Shown: positions 52,820 to 61,577, numbered from the stretch's first letter. The stretch is 64,000 nt of DNA from Imbroritus primus (GCF_964332355.1 NZ_OZ201293.1:1488001-1552000); one strand, 5' to 3'. Notes: generated by a model not told the origin, from the letters alone. Translations and numbers: made by a program.

Positions 52820-54111
52820 GACGCACTCTACGGCGTGACATCGGTTCACTTCCCGGCAAGTCCACCGGATTACGGCAGATGCTGTACCGCGGAAACCTCT
52901 GGATAGCCACGCTGGCAGTGTGCCTGATTGGCCTGCTGATTATCCCGCTTGGCGTCCTGAACCTGCGGGCATATGCCAGCAATAACCTCAACCTGATCGC
53001 CCGCTCCATGGCCTACACCGTGGAAGCCGCCGTCGTGTTCGCGGATGCGCAGGCTGCGGAGGACACCTTGCGGCACATCGGCCTGACGGAAGACGTGACC
53101 GAAGCTACGGTGTTCGACAACCATGGCCAGCAATTCGCTCATTGGGAGCAACCTTCCCCGGACGTATTGGACAAAGCGGCGCGCTACGTCCCGGACTGGA
53201 TTCGCGTGCCGCCGGCCCGCCAGCACTTGCTGTACCAGGGACGGACCATCGGCGAGATTCATGTGCAAGGGCTTAACCAGACGCTGCTGCAATTCCTGAT
53301 AGCGGGCGTCCTTGGCATCATCGCCTGCCTGGCCTTGACGGTCGCAGTAGCCGGCATGCTTTCCCGCCGTCTGGTCAGCCGGATTCTCAAGCCTCTCAAC
53401 CAGCTGGCCGAGGTTGCACATGCGGTGCGCACGGACCGTGCCTTCAATCGTCGTGTTCCGGATTCACAGATTCACGAGCTGCATGCGCTTGGTGGTGACT
53501 TCAATGCCTTGCTTGACGAGCTGGAGGACTGGAATACGCGCAATGAGAGCGAAAAAGCTTCGCTGACGCACCAGGCGTTTCATGACAGCCTCACAGGATT
53601 ACAGAATCGCGCATTGTTTGTGGAGCGCCTCAATGCGGCGATGATGCACGCTCGAGAGACCGGAAGGGAAGTCGCGGTGCTGTTCATCGATGGGGATTCG
53701 TTCAAGTCGATCAATGACGAGCGCGGCCATGCTGCGGGGGACGCAGTGCTGATTGCCATCGCGGAACGCATCCGCGCACGCGTCCGAAAGGATGATGTGG
53801 TCGTGCGGCTTGGAGGCGACGAGTTTGCCATCATGCTGGCCCCCATGGAAGACAGCGCCCGGGCACTGGAACTTGCCGACGCCATCCTCTCAAGTATGCG
53901 GGCGCCGATCCATCTCCCCGATGGCGGTGAGATCATCGCCTCGCTCAGCATCGGAGTTGCCCTCTATCCCCGGCACGGCGAAACTTCCCACGACCTGTTG
54001 CACGCGGCTGACGAGGCGATGTATCGCGCCAAGCGCCTGGGACCTGGCAGTCGCTGGCTGGCGGATACCGGATCAGGTCTGTTGCTGTCAGAGCGCATGA
54101 CTACCAACTGA
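52816..54111 (+). CDS. yfiN: Membrane diguanylate cyclase YfiN
   Basis: A 431-residue enzyme making c-di-GMP. Two membrane helices (about residues 33-53 and 155-180) flank a periplasmic domain, followed by a HAMP region and a GGDEF domain. GGDEF is intact at residues 333-337 (RLGGDEFAIML) and the RxxD product-inhibition site (RKDD) lies just before it. Inhibition by YfiR and release via YfiB is family knowledge. Downstream yfiB is 10 bp away. Confidence 0.9.
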   Translation: MRRTLRRDIGSLPGKSTGLRQMLYRGNLWIATLAVCLIGLLIIPLGVLNLRAYASNNLNLIARSMAYTVEAAVVFADAQAAEDTLRHIGLTEDVTEATVFDNHGQQFAHWEQPSPDVLDKAARYVPDWIRVPPARQHLLYQGRTIGEIHVQGLNQTLLQFLIAGVLGIIACLALTVAVAGMLSRRLVSRILKPLNQLAEVAHAVRTDRAFNRRVPDSQIHELHALGGDFNALLDELEDWNTRNESEKASLTHQAFHDSLTGLQNRALFVERLNAAMMHARETGREVAVLFIDGDSFKSINDERGHAAGDAVLIAIAERIRARVRKDDVVVRLGGDEFAIMLAPMEDSARALELADAILSSMRAPIHLPDGGEIIASLSIGVALYPRHGETSHDLLHAADEAMYRAKRLGPGSRWLADTGSGLLLSERMTTN

Positions 54112-54121
54112 GGATTTCAAT

Positions 54122-54637
54122 ATGCGTTTTATCCACCTTCCTCACATGCTGCGCGCAGCGCGGTTGTTCCTCGCGATGCTGCTGGGTGCGGCGGTACTTG
54201 CCGCATGTGCATCCAACCCGCGCAAGGAGGGGCTCAGCGAGCGGCAGATTGCGGTGCTGAAGGAGCAGGGATTCAAGCTAACGGAGGATGGCTGGGCTTT
54301 CGGCATGTCGAGCAAGATACTGTTCGGCAACGATGAGGACAAGATCAGCGATGAGAGCCGTCCCGTGATTTTCCGAATCTCCCGCGCCTTGCTCGATGCC
54401 GGGATCGATAGTGTGCGGCTGGAGGGGCATACCGATTCGCAAGGTGCTGCAGACTACAACCAGCGCTTGTCGGTACGCCGCGCCGAGGCTGTTGCCCAGG
54501 TATTCATCGAGGCCGGCATGCCGAAAGCCAATGTCCGTGCCATGGGCATGGGCATGTCCAAGCCAGTGGCGGATAACCAGACTGCCGTGGGACGCCTGGA
54601 AAATCGGCGCGTGACGATCATCGTACCGGTGGAGTAA
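54122..54637 (+). CDS. yfiB: OmpA-like lipoprotein YfiB
   Basis: A 171-residue outer-membrane lipoprotein: lipobox LAAC with Cys29, then an OmpA-like domain binding peptidoglycan (LEGHTDSQGAADYNQRLSVR; NRRVTIIV). In Pseudomonas YfiB senses envelope stress and sequesters YfiR, releasing YfiN. Its place after yfiR-yfiN, and the GAGGATTTCAAT just before the ATG, fit. Converges on another diguanylate cyclase gene 89 bp away. Confidence 0.88.
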   Translation: MRFIHLPHMLRAARLFLAMLLGAAVLAACASNPRKEGLSERQIAVLKEQGFKLTEDGWAFGMSSKILFGNDEDKISDESRPVIFRISRALLDAGIDSVRLEGHTDSQGAADYNQRLSVRRAEAVAQVFIEAGMPKANVRAMGMGMSKPVADNQTAVGRLENRRVTIIVPVE

Positions 54638-54726
54638 GAGACGACCTACCTGCGGACATGCGCCTGATTGGCGTCAACACCTTCGCTGAATCCGAACTCG
54701 GGGCAATAACGCTTTAATCCTGTTGT

Positions 54727-55890
54727 TCAGGCAGTTTGTAGTGTTGTGGACTCCATCTCGGTCCGGCCACCGCCGGCGCGCTTGGCGCGGTACAGCGCCT
54801 GGTCAGCTGCATCGAACAGTGCATCCGTGTCGGGATGTTCGCCATCGACCATGGCAATACCGATCGACACGCCAATGCGGATATCTTCCGTAATACCCGG
54901 CAAGGTCACGGGAGCGGTGACATTCCGGATCACGCGGTCGGCAAGGGCGCGCGCTGTCACCTGGTCCATGTCCCGAGCCAGCACCACAAACTCGTCTCCG
55001 CCAATACGCGCAGCAAGATCCTCGGGACGCAGGCTGTCCTGGATGCGATGCGCGATGATGGTCAACAGCCGGTCTCCCGCTGTGTGGCCATGGGCATCAT
55101 TGATCGTCTTGAAGCCATCCAGGTCCATGTAGAGGAGGGCGGCGTTGTGCGCCTGCGGTGCGCCGGGCCGACAGAGCGCATCGACGGCATCGAGGATTCC
55201 TGTCCGGTTGGCCAGCCCGGTCAGGGGGTCCTGCTTGGCGCGTAGTTCGTTGGCGCGCTCCGCCAGCATTGTCGAGACCAGGATCTTGTTCAACTTGACG
55301 GCAGCGAGCCCCATCGCCACAAAGTAGAAGGGCACCTGGATAAAAGCAATCAGCGTGGAGGGCTCTGGCGAAAACATCGCGCCAAGGCACATCGGGCCGA
55401 GCGTTAGCAGGATCATCGCGCATACCAGCCGCGGCGCGCCGTAGTTACGGAAGCAGATGCCACCCGCCATGGCGCCACACGACACGCCAGCGAGTGTTGC
55501 CGGCAGCCAGTCGCCATGCATGAACGTAATGAACACGCCGTATCCCACACTCGCGGCCCATGCGAGCGCCAGGATGATATAGGCATCCGTTAGCGTCCTG
55601 CGGCCGGTGCGCGCCGCCCTGAGCGATGCCCACAGGACATAGGCGCGCAGCAGGGCAAGCGCCGTTTCAAAGATGAGCCAATACGTGTAAACCGGCTCTG
55701 GTTTCAGCCACGCAATGATCCCCGCGATCATGATGGTATTGACCACGCCGCCCAGAAAAATGGGAATCGTACCGAACAGGCTGGCCAGCAACGCCCCCCG
55801 AATCTCCTGTGGAACATCCTCCCCCACGGCGGTCAGCCAGCGCGTCAAGCGCCAGGTGGGCGGGGTGAATGTCGGGGCGGGGCGGGGCAT
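54727..55890 (-). CDS. Membrane GGDEF diguanylate cyclase
   Basis: A 387-residue protein with about six predicted membrane helices (residues 30-200) and a C-terminal GGDEF domain, RIGGDEFVVLARDM, with an RxxD inhibitory site (RPED) just before it. The catalytic residues are intact, so it is a probable c-di-GMP synthase. The membrane part matches none of the common MASE sensor families I can recall. The ATG at 55890 (MPRPAPTFTPP) is preferred; a reading to 56010 adds unlike sequence. Confidence 0.85.
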   Translation of the reverse strand: MPRPAPTFTPPTWRLTRWLTAVGEDVPQEIRGALLASLFGTIPIFLGGVVNTIMIAGIIAWLKPEPVYTYWLIFETALALLRAYVLWASLRAARTGRRTLTDAYIILALAWAASVGYGVFITFMHGDWLPATLAGVSCGAMAGGICFRNYGAPRLVCAMILLTLGPMCLGAMFSPEPSTLIAFIQVPFYFVAMGLAAVKLNKILVSTMLAERANELRAKQDPLTGLANRTGILDAVDALCRPGAPQAHNAALLYMDLDGFKTINDAHGHTAGDRLLTIIAHRIQDSLRPEDLAARIGGDEFVVLARDMDQVTARALADRVIRNVTAPVTLPGITEDIRIGVSIGIAMVDGEHPDTDALFDAADQALYRAKRAGGGRTEMESTTLQTA

Positions 55891-56703
55891 GAGCGATAAG
55901 TGACCTGTTGATCTGCGTGCGATAGTCTGCCGGAATACAAAACGGTTCGAATCCGTTCCTGAACAGACCAGGAATCCGCATTGCATTCGGCCATAGCCTG
56001 CACGTCGCACCCATGCAGGCTCGGACTAGTGCCTGGACAGCGTGAAGCGACCTGCTGCCAGATCATGCACCAGCAAAGTAAACCAATGTGCTGGACAGAA
56101 TATCAAATTGCGCCATGCACAGGTGAGATCTGCATCATATTTTTTGCCGGATAACGGTTGCAGGAGCCAATCGGCAAGGATTGCGCATAATCCAGACCAC
56201 GTGCCCGACAACGAGACCGGCAGAAAATGCTAACCGCATGAACGCGGAAAACAGATACGCCAATATTTGCGGGCGATGTGCTGACAGGCGATTCACATTT
56301 CATAATCCGACCTGAGTTCTGCTGATTCCGGCATATGCATGTCACATGCTATCTTCATGCGCCGAACCGGCATGGGTGCGACCCTGGACAGTAGATTCGC
56401 CCAGCTATCAAGACGCCAGAAATTGAAGCAGAGAGGCATCAGGGCGTTTGTGCCGGCCGGCCGCACAGGCTGGCGCAGCGCGTTCCAATCAACGACACGC
56501 AGAGGCCATCGGTGCCGACTCCGAGCAGCGTGGCGAGGTGCAAGCTCGCGGTGACCGCCGTCTTGATAGAGACTGGCTAATTGCCATGGCAGTCAATTCA
56601 TTATTTAACATAACATACATTATGCGAAATATCGTCAAGTCTAGACAATGCCAAATTCCCGCTATCAGTCGATCACCACCACCCGATTACGGGATAGCGA
56701 ATC
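55891..56703. other. Non-coding or degenerate stretch upstream of the 56.7-58.1 kb locus
   Basis: Over 800 bases without a convincing gene. It includes AACGG-TTCGAAT-CCGTT (55941-55957), an isolated T-arm-like hairpin with no matching acceptor stem, and an AT-rich patch at about 56587-56640. Codon-like composition elsewhere is weak on both strands. It ends with the terminator at 56704. Confidence 0.6.
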
Positions 56704-56738
56704 AAGAGCCAGGCGCATACGGTCTGGCTCTTTTTTTT
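56704..56738 (+). terminator. Isolated rho-independent terminator
   Basis: AAGAGCCAG (56704-56712) pairs with CTGGCTCTT (56724-56732), followed by a total run of eight T (56731-56738). It has no protein-coding gene upstream on its strand, so it either ends a small RNA, is an attenuator for the ORF 16 bp downstream, or is a leftover. Confidence 0.75.
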
Positions 56739-56753
56739 GTCAAGGATCGTGAC

Positions 56754-57029
56754 ATGAAGGACCCCAGCCGGCACTGGATGAATGCGGCCGAATTCGAGCA
56801 TCTCACCTCAGGCATTCCGCGAAAATATTTGTGCCGCATGTTGCGACGCTGCGACAGAACTCTACGTGATTGGCAAAGCGGACGCCGGCCTGTACCGCTC
56901 TGGGTCAGAGATAGCCTATTCACACAACGTCATGCGGGGCCCGGGCTATACCGAGGACATCTGCAAAGCCCTGCAGATCAGCGCTGCCCGCCGGCAAGAC
57001 AATTCCCAGAAGATCGTCGACGGCGTTAG
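56754..57029 (+). CDS. Short phage-type DNA-binding-like protein, possibly truncated
   Basis: A 91-codon reading with AAGGA seven bases before its ATG. Residues 1-55 have a protein-like character: GIPRKYLCRMLRRCDRTLRD followed by WQSGRRPVPLWVRD. This resembles the small regulator proteins found in filamentous and other phages of Xanthomonas/Ralstonia (DUF3653-like), by memory only. After about residue 55 the sequence becomes Arg/Pro-rich, and the downstream gene, in another frame, overlaps it from 56932. It could be an intact short regulator or a prophage remnant joined to the next gene. Confidence 0.45.
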   Translation: MKDPSRHWMNAAEFEHLTSGIPRKYLCRMLRRCDRTLRDWQSGRRPVPLWVRDSLFTQRHAGPGLYRGHLQSPADQRCPPARQFPEDRRRR

Positions 57030-58131
57030 CGGCGGTCTGTCCCGCGTAGGCGTCGATATTCCGCTCACCCCGGACGGCAACTTCAAGCTCACCATCGCCG
57101 CCCAGCTGACCGGCAGCGATGGCCATGTCCTCTTCATCGCCAACGAAAACCATGCCACCCAGATCATGTTTGGGCGGGAAACCGGTCTGAACAAAGTGTT
57201 CAACGCCGGTCTCGGCCTCAGCCAGGATGTTGGCGCCGCCACAGTAACAGCGGGCGGCGAAATGTCGATCGGCAACGAAACAACCAAACTCTCCGGCTGC
57301 ACCATCTCGATCCTGCGTGATGCGATCAACGACTACGATAATCCCGCCCAAGCAGGCAATACCGACGCGGCAGCTGGCACCCTCACGCCCGGCAAACACG
57401 AACTCGCCAAGCGCAACGTCGAGCACCTGGGCGCACTCGGCGAATTCCGCGCCGTGGAAATCAACATCCACGAGCTGCACGCACTTATGGCGAACAACCC
57501 TACCAATCTCACGCCTGAGCAACTCGTCGCCCTGCGGTATCCCGAAAAGGGCCGCCCCAATGTCGACCTCCCGGAAGCTGCCAGAAGAATCCGCCCTCTC
57601 GATGGCGTCCACCTTACCGAGGAACAGCGCAAAGCCATGCGCCATCCGGACAGCAAACGCCTGATCGATGAAATGTCCGGATATGACTATTTCTCGCGCT
57701 TCTTCATGACCTTGCGTCATGACGACCACATCGTCCGCGTCACGGAAACCGAACAGAACACCGTCACAGACAAGGTGAACGTCGCCCTCAATGCCAAGTT
57801 CAAGGGAAACCTCAACGGCATCGTTCCCGCCGAACTTAAGGCCACGGCAATCAGCCATACCCATGCCCACCAGGTCAATCATCGGCGCGATGTACAGGGT
57901 GCCATCAATTTCGAGTACCTCATGAACACCGTCACCGAAAGCACCACACGCGGTGTCAGCGCCACCCTGGCTGCTCCCGACGAAACCATCGGCAGCGATA
58001 TCACCATGTCAGGCGACGGCATTGGCTACACCAAGCGCATCGGCTTCATGATGGAGCGCACGCTCGTCAAGCTGTTGAGCCACGACGAAGGCGGCGAGAA
58101 CCTGCGCACTATCGATATCGCTTCATTGTGA
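56932..58131 (+). CDS. Large protein of unknown function with beta-strand-rich repeats
   Basis: About 399 residues from ATG 56932; a start at 56782 would lie inside the phage-type ORF in another frame. Codon use is good from about 56950. There are two regions of alternating hydrophobic/polar strand-like sequence: around residues 55-115 (GLGLSQDVGAATVTAGGEMS) and 265-345 (VNVALNAKFKGNLNGIVPAE and VQGAINFEYLMNTVTESTTR), with helical Asp/Asn/Leu-rich sequence between. There is no signal peptide or membrane segment. The strand pattern recalls the beta-barrel parts of large type III effectors (AvrE/AWR type), but I cannot show homology. It ends 15 bp before the convergent mscS gene. Confidence 0.55.
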   Translation: MRGPGYTEDICKALQISAARRQDNSQKIVDGVSGGLSRVGVDIPLTPDGNFKLTIAAQLTGSDGHVLFIANENHATQIMFGRETGLNKVFNAGLGLSQDVGAATVTAGGEMSIGNETTKLSGCTISILRDAINDYDNPAQAGNTDAAAGTLTPGKHELAKRNVEHLGALGEFRAVEINIHELHALMANNPTNLTPEQLVALRYPEKGRPNVDLPEAARRIRPLDGVHLTEEQRKAMRHPDSKRLIDEMSGYDYFSRFFMTLRHDDHIVRVTETEQNTVTDKVNVALNAKFKGNLNGIVPAELKATAISHTHAHQVNHRRDVQGAINFEYLMNTVTESTTRGVSATLAAPDETIGSDITMSGDGIGYTKRIGFMMERTLVKLLSHDEGGENLRTIDIASL

Positions 58132-58146
58132 TACCGCAGAAAAGGC

Positions 58147-59259
58147 TCACCGCGCATGGCCAAGAGTGGTTTCCCGGCCTTCATATTTGTCCGCCCGTTC
58201 CCGCAATAAATTTTCAATACCAGGTGCCGCCAGCCGTCGCGCCGGCAATGCAAAGTCGATGCCGAGCGTATCGAGGCGCTTCTTCAGGGCCAGATTGACT
58301 GACTGCTGCGCGTCCATGTACAGGTTGTAATCCGGGCTGGTAACGAAGTACACCACTTCAAAGTTCAACGCGCTTTCGCCGAATTCCTTGAAGTGCGCGC
58401 GGTCGAAGCGCGCGTTGCCCGCCGCTTCGATGGCCTCGCGCACGATGCGGGGGATCTGTTCCAGCTGGGCGGCGGGCGTCGTTTGGGCAATGCCGAAGGC
58501 AAACTGGATGCGACGTTCGGCCATGCGCTTGTAGTTGTGGATGGTATTGGTGAGCAGTTGCGTGTTGGAGCAGACGATCTGTTCGCCGCTGAGCGCGCGG
58601 ATGCGGGTGGTTTTGAGGCCGACATGCTCGACGCTGCCGGCAATGTCGCCAAACACGATGAAATCGCCGATCTCAAACGGTTTGTCGAGGCCGATGGCGG
58701 CCGAGGCGAACAGGTCGCCGAGGATGTTCTGCACGGCCAGCGCCACGGCCACGCCACCGATGCCCAGGCTGGCGACCATGGCGGTGATGTTGATGCCCAT
58801 GTTGGCCAGTACGGCGAGCACGACGAGGGCCCAGACGAACAGCCGCAGAATCCAGGAGATGATGGTGGTGATGACGGGGTTGCCGGTGTTTCCTTGCCGC
58901 TGGTCGAGACGGTGCTTCACCCAGTAGCTGATGCCCTGGTTGAGCCACAGACCGATCTGCAACCCAACGACAAGAAACCATAAGTAGTCGATGCGTGTAT
59001 GCCACCGCTCGGGTAGGTCGAGCATACGGCTGGCAAGGAGGAACGCAACCGCCAGTAGCGCCCACTGGCGCGTGCTGGTGAGCATCTGACCGAGCAGGTC
59101 ATCGAAGTTCGTGGCAGTTTGCCGGGCTGCCCTGGCGCTGCGCTCGCCCGCGAAGCGAAAGACGATGCGCAAGACCAGATAGATCGCGAGCCCCGCCGCA
59201 CCTGCGCTCAACCAGCGCAGCACCGAGTTGCCCAGGAGCTCCGTTTCGAACCACGTCAT
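58147..59259 (-). CDS. MscS-family mechanosensitive channel
   Basis: A 370-residue protein with about five hydrophobic helices, including the pore-lining TM3 pattern (SLGIGGVAVALAVQNILGDL), followed by the beta domain (FEIGDFIVFGDIAGSVEHVG) and the alpha/beta cytoplasmic domain. This is the small-conductance mechanosensitive channel architecture. Opens on hypo-osmotic shock to release solutes. It lies 39 bp downstream of an MgtC-family gene on the same strand, so probably cotranscribed. Confidence 0.9.
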   Translation of the reverse strand: MTWFETELLGNSVLRWLSAGAAGLAIYLVLRIVFRFAGERSARAARQTATNFDDLLGQMLTSTRQWALLAVAFLLASRMLDLPERWHTRIDYLWFLVVGLQIGLWLNQGISYWVKHRLDQRQGNTGNPVITTIISWILRLFVWALVVLAVLANMGINITAMVASLGIGGVAVALAVQNILGDLFASAAIGLDKPFEIGDFIVFGDIAGSVEHVGLKTTRIRALSGEQIVCSNTQLLTNTIHNYKRMAERRIQFAFGIAQTTPAAQLEQIPRIVREAIEAAGNARFDRAHFKEFGESALNFEVVYFVTSPDYNLYMDAQQSVNLALKKRLDTLGIDFALPARRLAAPGIENLLRERADKYEGRETTLGHAR

Positions 59260-59298
59260 GCAATTGCCCTCCTCACGAGATGGTTGGTAGATGGCGGG

Positions 59299-59820
59299 TT
59301 ATTGCTGTCGCTCAGCCTCCGCCTGATTGCTGACTCGCTGAGACACCCGCCGCAAGGCTGACAGCACCACCAGCGCCAGCAGCGCGCATAGCACGGCGGT
59401 TGCCAGCTTGCCCATGCCGGCAGTGGCACCGATGGCTGCGGTGAGCCAGATGCTGGCGGCCGTCGTCAGGCCGATAATCTCCTGACTGTCATTGAGCTTG
59501 ATGATCGCCCCTGCGCCGAGAAATCCCACGCCGGCAACCACGCCCTGCAGGACACGGCTGAGGTCGGCGATTTCCATGCCGGCCTGCAGCGGTACAAGCA
59601 CGAACAGTGCCGCACCGAGTGCTACCAGCATGTGCGTGCGCAGGCCGGCTGAACTGCCGCGCCGTTCGCGGTCGTAGCCGAGCAGGCCGCCAAGCAGCAT
59701 CGCGGCCAGCAGCCGCAGTGTTACCCGCACGAACTCCGCGGCATCGGGCATGTCGGCGAATTCCGAGAGCAACGCACTGGTGATCTCGGTCCAGAGATCA
59801 GGCGAAAGATGGTCTTGCAT
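59299..59820 (-). CDS. MgtC/SapB-family membrane protein
   Basis: A 173-residue protein with about four or five membrane helices and the MgtC-family signature (LLGGLLGYDRERRGSSAGLR; GVGFLGAGAIIK). The family is linked to magnesium homeostasis and intracellular survival in some bacteria; the C-terminal soluble domain of classical MgtC is absent. The function here is not settled. Confidence 0.85.
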   Translation of the reverse strand: MQDHLSPDLWTEITSALLSEFADMPDAAEFVRVTLRLLAAMLLGGLLGYDRERRGSSAGLRTHMLVALGAALFVLVPLQAGMEIADLSRVLQGVVAGVGFLGAGAIIKLNDSQEIIGLTTAASIWLTAAIGATAGMGKLATAVLCALLALVVLSALRRVSQRVSNQAEAERQQ

Positions 59821-60195
59821 CGCTGGCTCCTGTCAAATGTATTCACCTGCAGCATCTGCGTTCCGCGTCACGCATGGATTACGCATTACATATGTATTTT
59901 TTTCAGCCAGGGCGTGGTAACGATGCATTGCACGTGCGCTGCAACGCGATTCCAGCGCGCTCAGGCATGGCGCAGGCCAGAGGCGATTTGTCATCCGACC
60001 GTCTGCTGTCGAGCAAGTTGCATGCCCTGCTCGCCCCTTGAAACACTTGCGTCCGTTCGTGACAGGTCAGGGAAGAAGCGCCTCGGCATTCAGCGCGAAA
60101 GCTGTTATTGTGCAAACTCGACCTGCCTGGTGCCGCAGCGGGTGGCGCGCATCTTGCCTCCCGCCGGTGTTCTGCCATTGCCACCGGAGTCCGTC
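59821..60195. other. 375-bp gap between the MgtC-family gene and egtB
   Basis: Divergent promoter region for mgtC (minus) and egtB (plus). The sequence near 59881-59910 is AT-rich with a run of T. No gene is supported; an upstream in-frame extension of egtB (from 59809) has no EgtB-like sequence before residue 130. Confidence 0.55.
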
Positions 60196-61485
60196 ATGAC
60201 CTCACCCTTGCCACTGGGACCGTCATCACCCGCCATCCACCTGCCCTTGCTCGAACACTTCCGCACCGTGCGGCGCACGTCGGAGACCCTGGTGGCAGAT
60301 CTGTCGGATGCCGATGCGACCGTCCAGTCGATGGAGGATGCGAGCCCGGCAAAATGGCATCTGGCCCACACGACCTGGTTTTTCGAGGAGTTTGTGCTGG
60401 GTCAGCGAATGCCGCACTACACGCCCTTCAGCGAGCCATTCCGCTATCTGTTCAACTCCTACTATGAAGCCGTTGGCGCGCGCCATCCGCGACCCAGGCG
60501 CGGCCTGCTCACGCGGCCGACGCTCGACGAAGTGCTGGCCTATCGCGAGACAGTGGACGAGGCCATGGAAACAGTGCTGGAAAGCCCGCATACCGAAGCG
60601 GAACTCGGAGTCATCGTACTGGGCCTGCATCACGAACAGCAGCATCAGGAATTGCTGCTCACCGATATCCTGCACCTGTTCGCGCAAAACCCGCTACGCC
60701 CGGCATATGCGTTGCGCCCCGTGCCCGTGGCGGTGACGGATACCCCGCATCCACCGGAGTGGATTACCTTCGACGGCGGTATCGTGGAGGTCGGTTCGGC
60801 CATCGATGCCCCGTTTTCCTTCGATTGCGAAGGCCCTCGCCACGCAGCCCTGCTGCAGCCATATGCCTTGTCGTCGCATCCGGTCAGCAATCGGCAGTGG
60901 TGCGAGTTCATCGATGACGATGGCTACCAGACCGCTGCCAACTGGCTGTCGGACGGTTGGGCATGGGTGAACCGCGAAGGCATCGAAGCCCCGCTGTATT
61001 GGGAGTCGCGCGACGGCACCTGGTGGCATATGACGCTGCACGGATTGCAGCCACTCGATCTCGATGCCCCGGTGACGCATGTCAGCTTCTATGAAGCCGA
61101 TGCCTTCGCACGCTGGTGCGGCAAGCGCCTGCCGACCGAGTTCGAATGGGAAGCCGCCTCCGCTGGGCTGGCCCTGGACGGCAATTTTGCCGACAGCGGT
61201 CGCCTGGCGCCGATGGCCGATCGGCAGCCGAATGTCGGCGTGCTACGGCAGATGTTCGGCGATGTGTGGGAATGGACCGCGAGCCCCTTCCTGCCCTACC
61301 CGGGTTTTCAGCCCTCGCCGGGCGCGATCGGCGAATACAACGGCAAGTTCATGTGCGGCCAGATGGTGTTGCGCGGCGGCTCATGCGTGACGCCCGCCGG
61401 GCACATCCGGCCGACCTACCGCAATTTCTTCTATCCGCACCAGCGCTGGCAGTTCACGGGGCTGCGGCTGGCCGATGATCGTTGA
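60196..61485 (+). CDS. egtB: Ergothioneine biosynthesis protein EgtB (sulfoxide synthase)
   Basis: Iron-dependent enzyme that joins a thiol donor to hercynine with oxygen. The 429-residue protein has a DinB-like N-terminus with His58 (KWHLAHTTW) and HHEQQH (ligands His146 and His150), a 3-His site, and a C-terminal FGE-sulfatase domain (GKRLPTEFEWEAASAG; LRGGSCVTP). The ATG at 60196 (MTSPLPLGPS) gives the family length. No egtD (hercynine-making methyltransferase) or egtC/egtE is adjacent in the window. Confidence 0.88.
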   Translation: MTSPLPLGPSSPAIHLPLLEHFRTVRRTSETLVADLSDADATVQSMEDASPAKWHLAHTTWFFEEFVLGQRMPHYTPFSEPFRYLFNSYYEAVGARHPRPRRGLLTRPTLDEVLAYRETVDEAMETVLESPHTEAELGVIVLGLHHEQQHQELLLTDILHLFAQNPLRPAYALRPVPVAVTDTPHPPEWITFDGGIVEVGSAIDAPFSFDCEGPRHAALLQPYALSSHPVSNRQWCEFIDDDGYQTAANWLSDGWAWVNREGIEAPLYWESRDGTWWHMTLHGLQPLDLDAPVTHVSFYEADAFARWCGKRLPTEFEWEAASAGLALDGNFADSGRLAPMADRQPNVGVLRQMFGDVWEWTASPFLPYPGFQPSPGAIGEYNGKFMCGQMVLRGGSCVTPAGHIRPTYRNFFYPHQRWQFTGLRLADDR

Positions 61486-61543
61486 GCGCGGTGCATGCCG
61501 GCAGTCAACCGGAAAACATGAAGCACGTATCGCACCACAGGCA

Positions 61544-61572
61544 TTGCTGACTTATACAAAATTTTGTATAGT
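61544..61572 (+). promoter_or_regulatory. Promoter and palindromic operator of the toxin-antitoxin pair
   Basis: TATACAAAATTTTGTATA (61553-61570) is a perfect 18-bp palindrome. TTGCTG (61544-61549) and TATAGT (61567-61572) form a sigma-70 promoter with a 17-bp spacer, and its -10 overlaps the palindrome. The expected start of transcription is only a base or two from the toxin ATG at 61578, so the message may be leaderless. Binding by the HTH protein encoded downstream is inference. Confidence 0.65.
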
Positions 61573-61577
61573 TGGTC

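Noticed and set aside
55941..55957. AACGG-TTCGAAT-CCGTT, a perfect tRNA T-arm
   Set aside because: No acceptor stem, D-arm or anticodon arm can be placed around it; no tRNA or att site is supported.
59809..60195. N-terminal extension of egtB
   Set aside because: The 129 upstream codons show no EgtB-like sequence and include the divergent promoter region.
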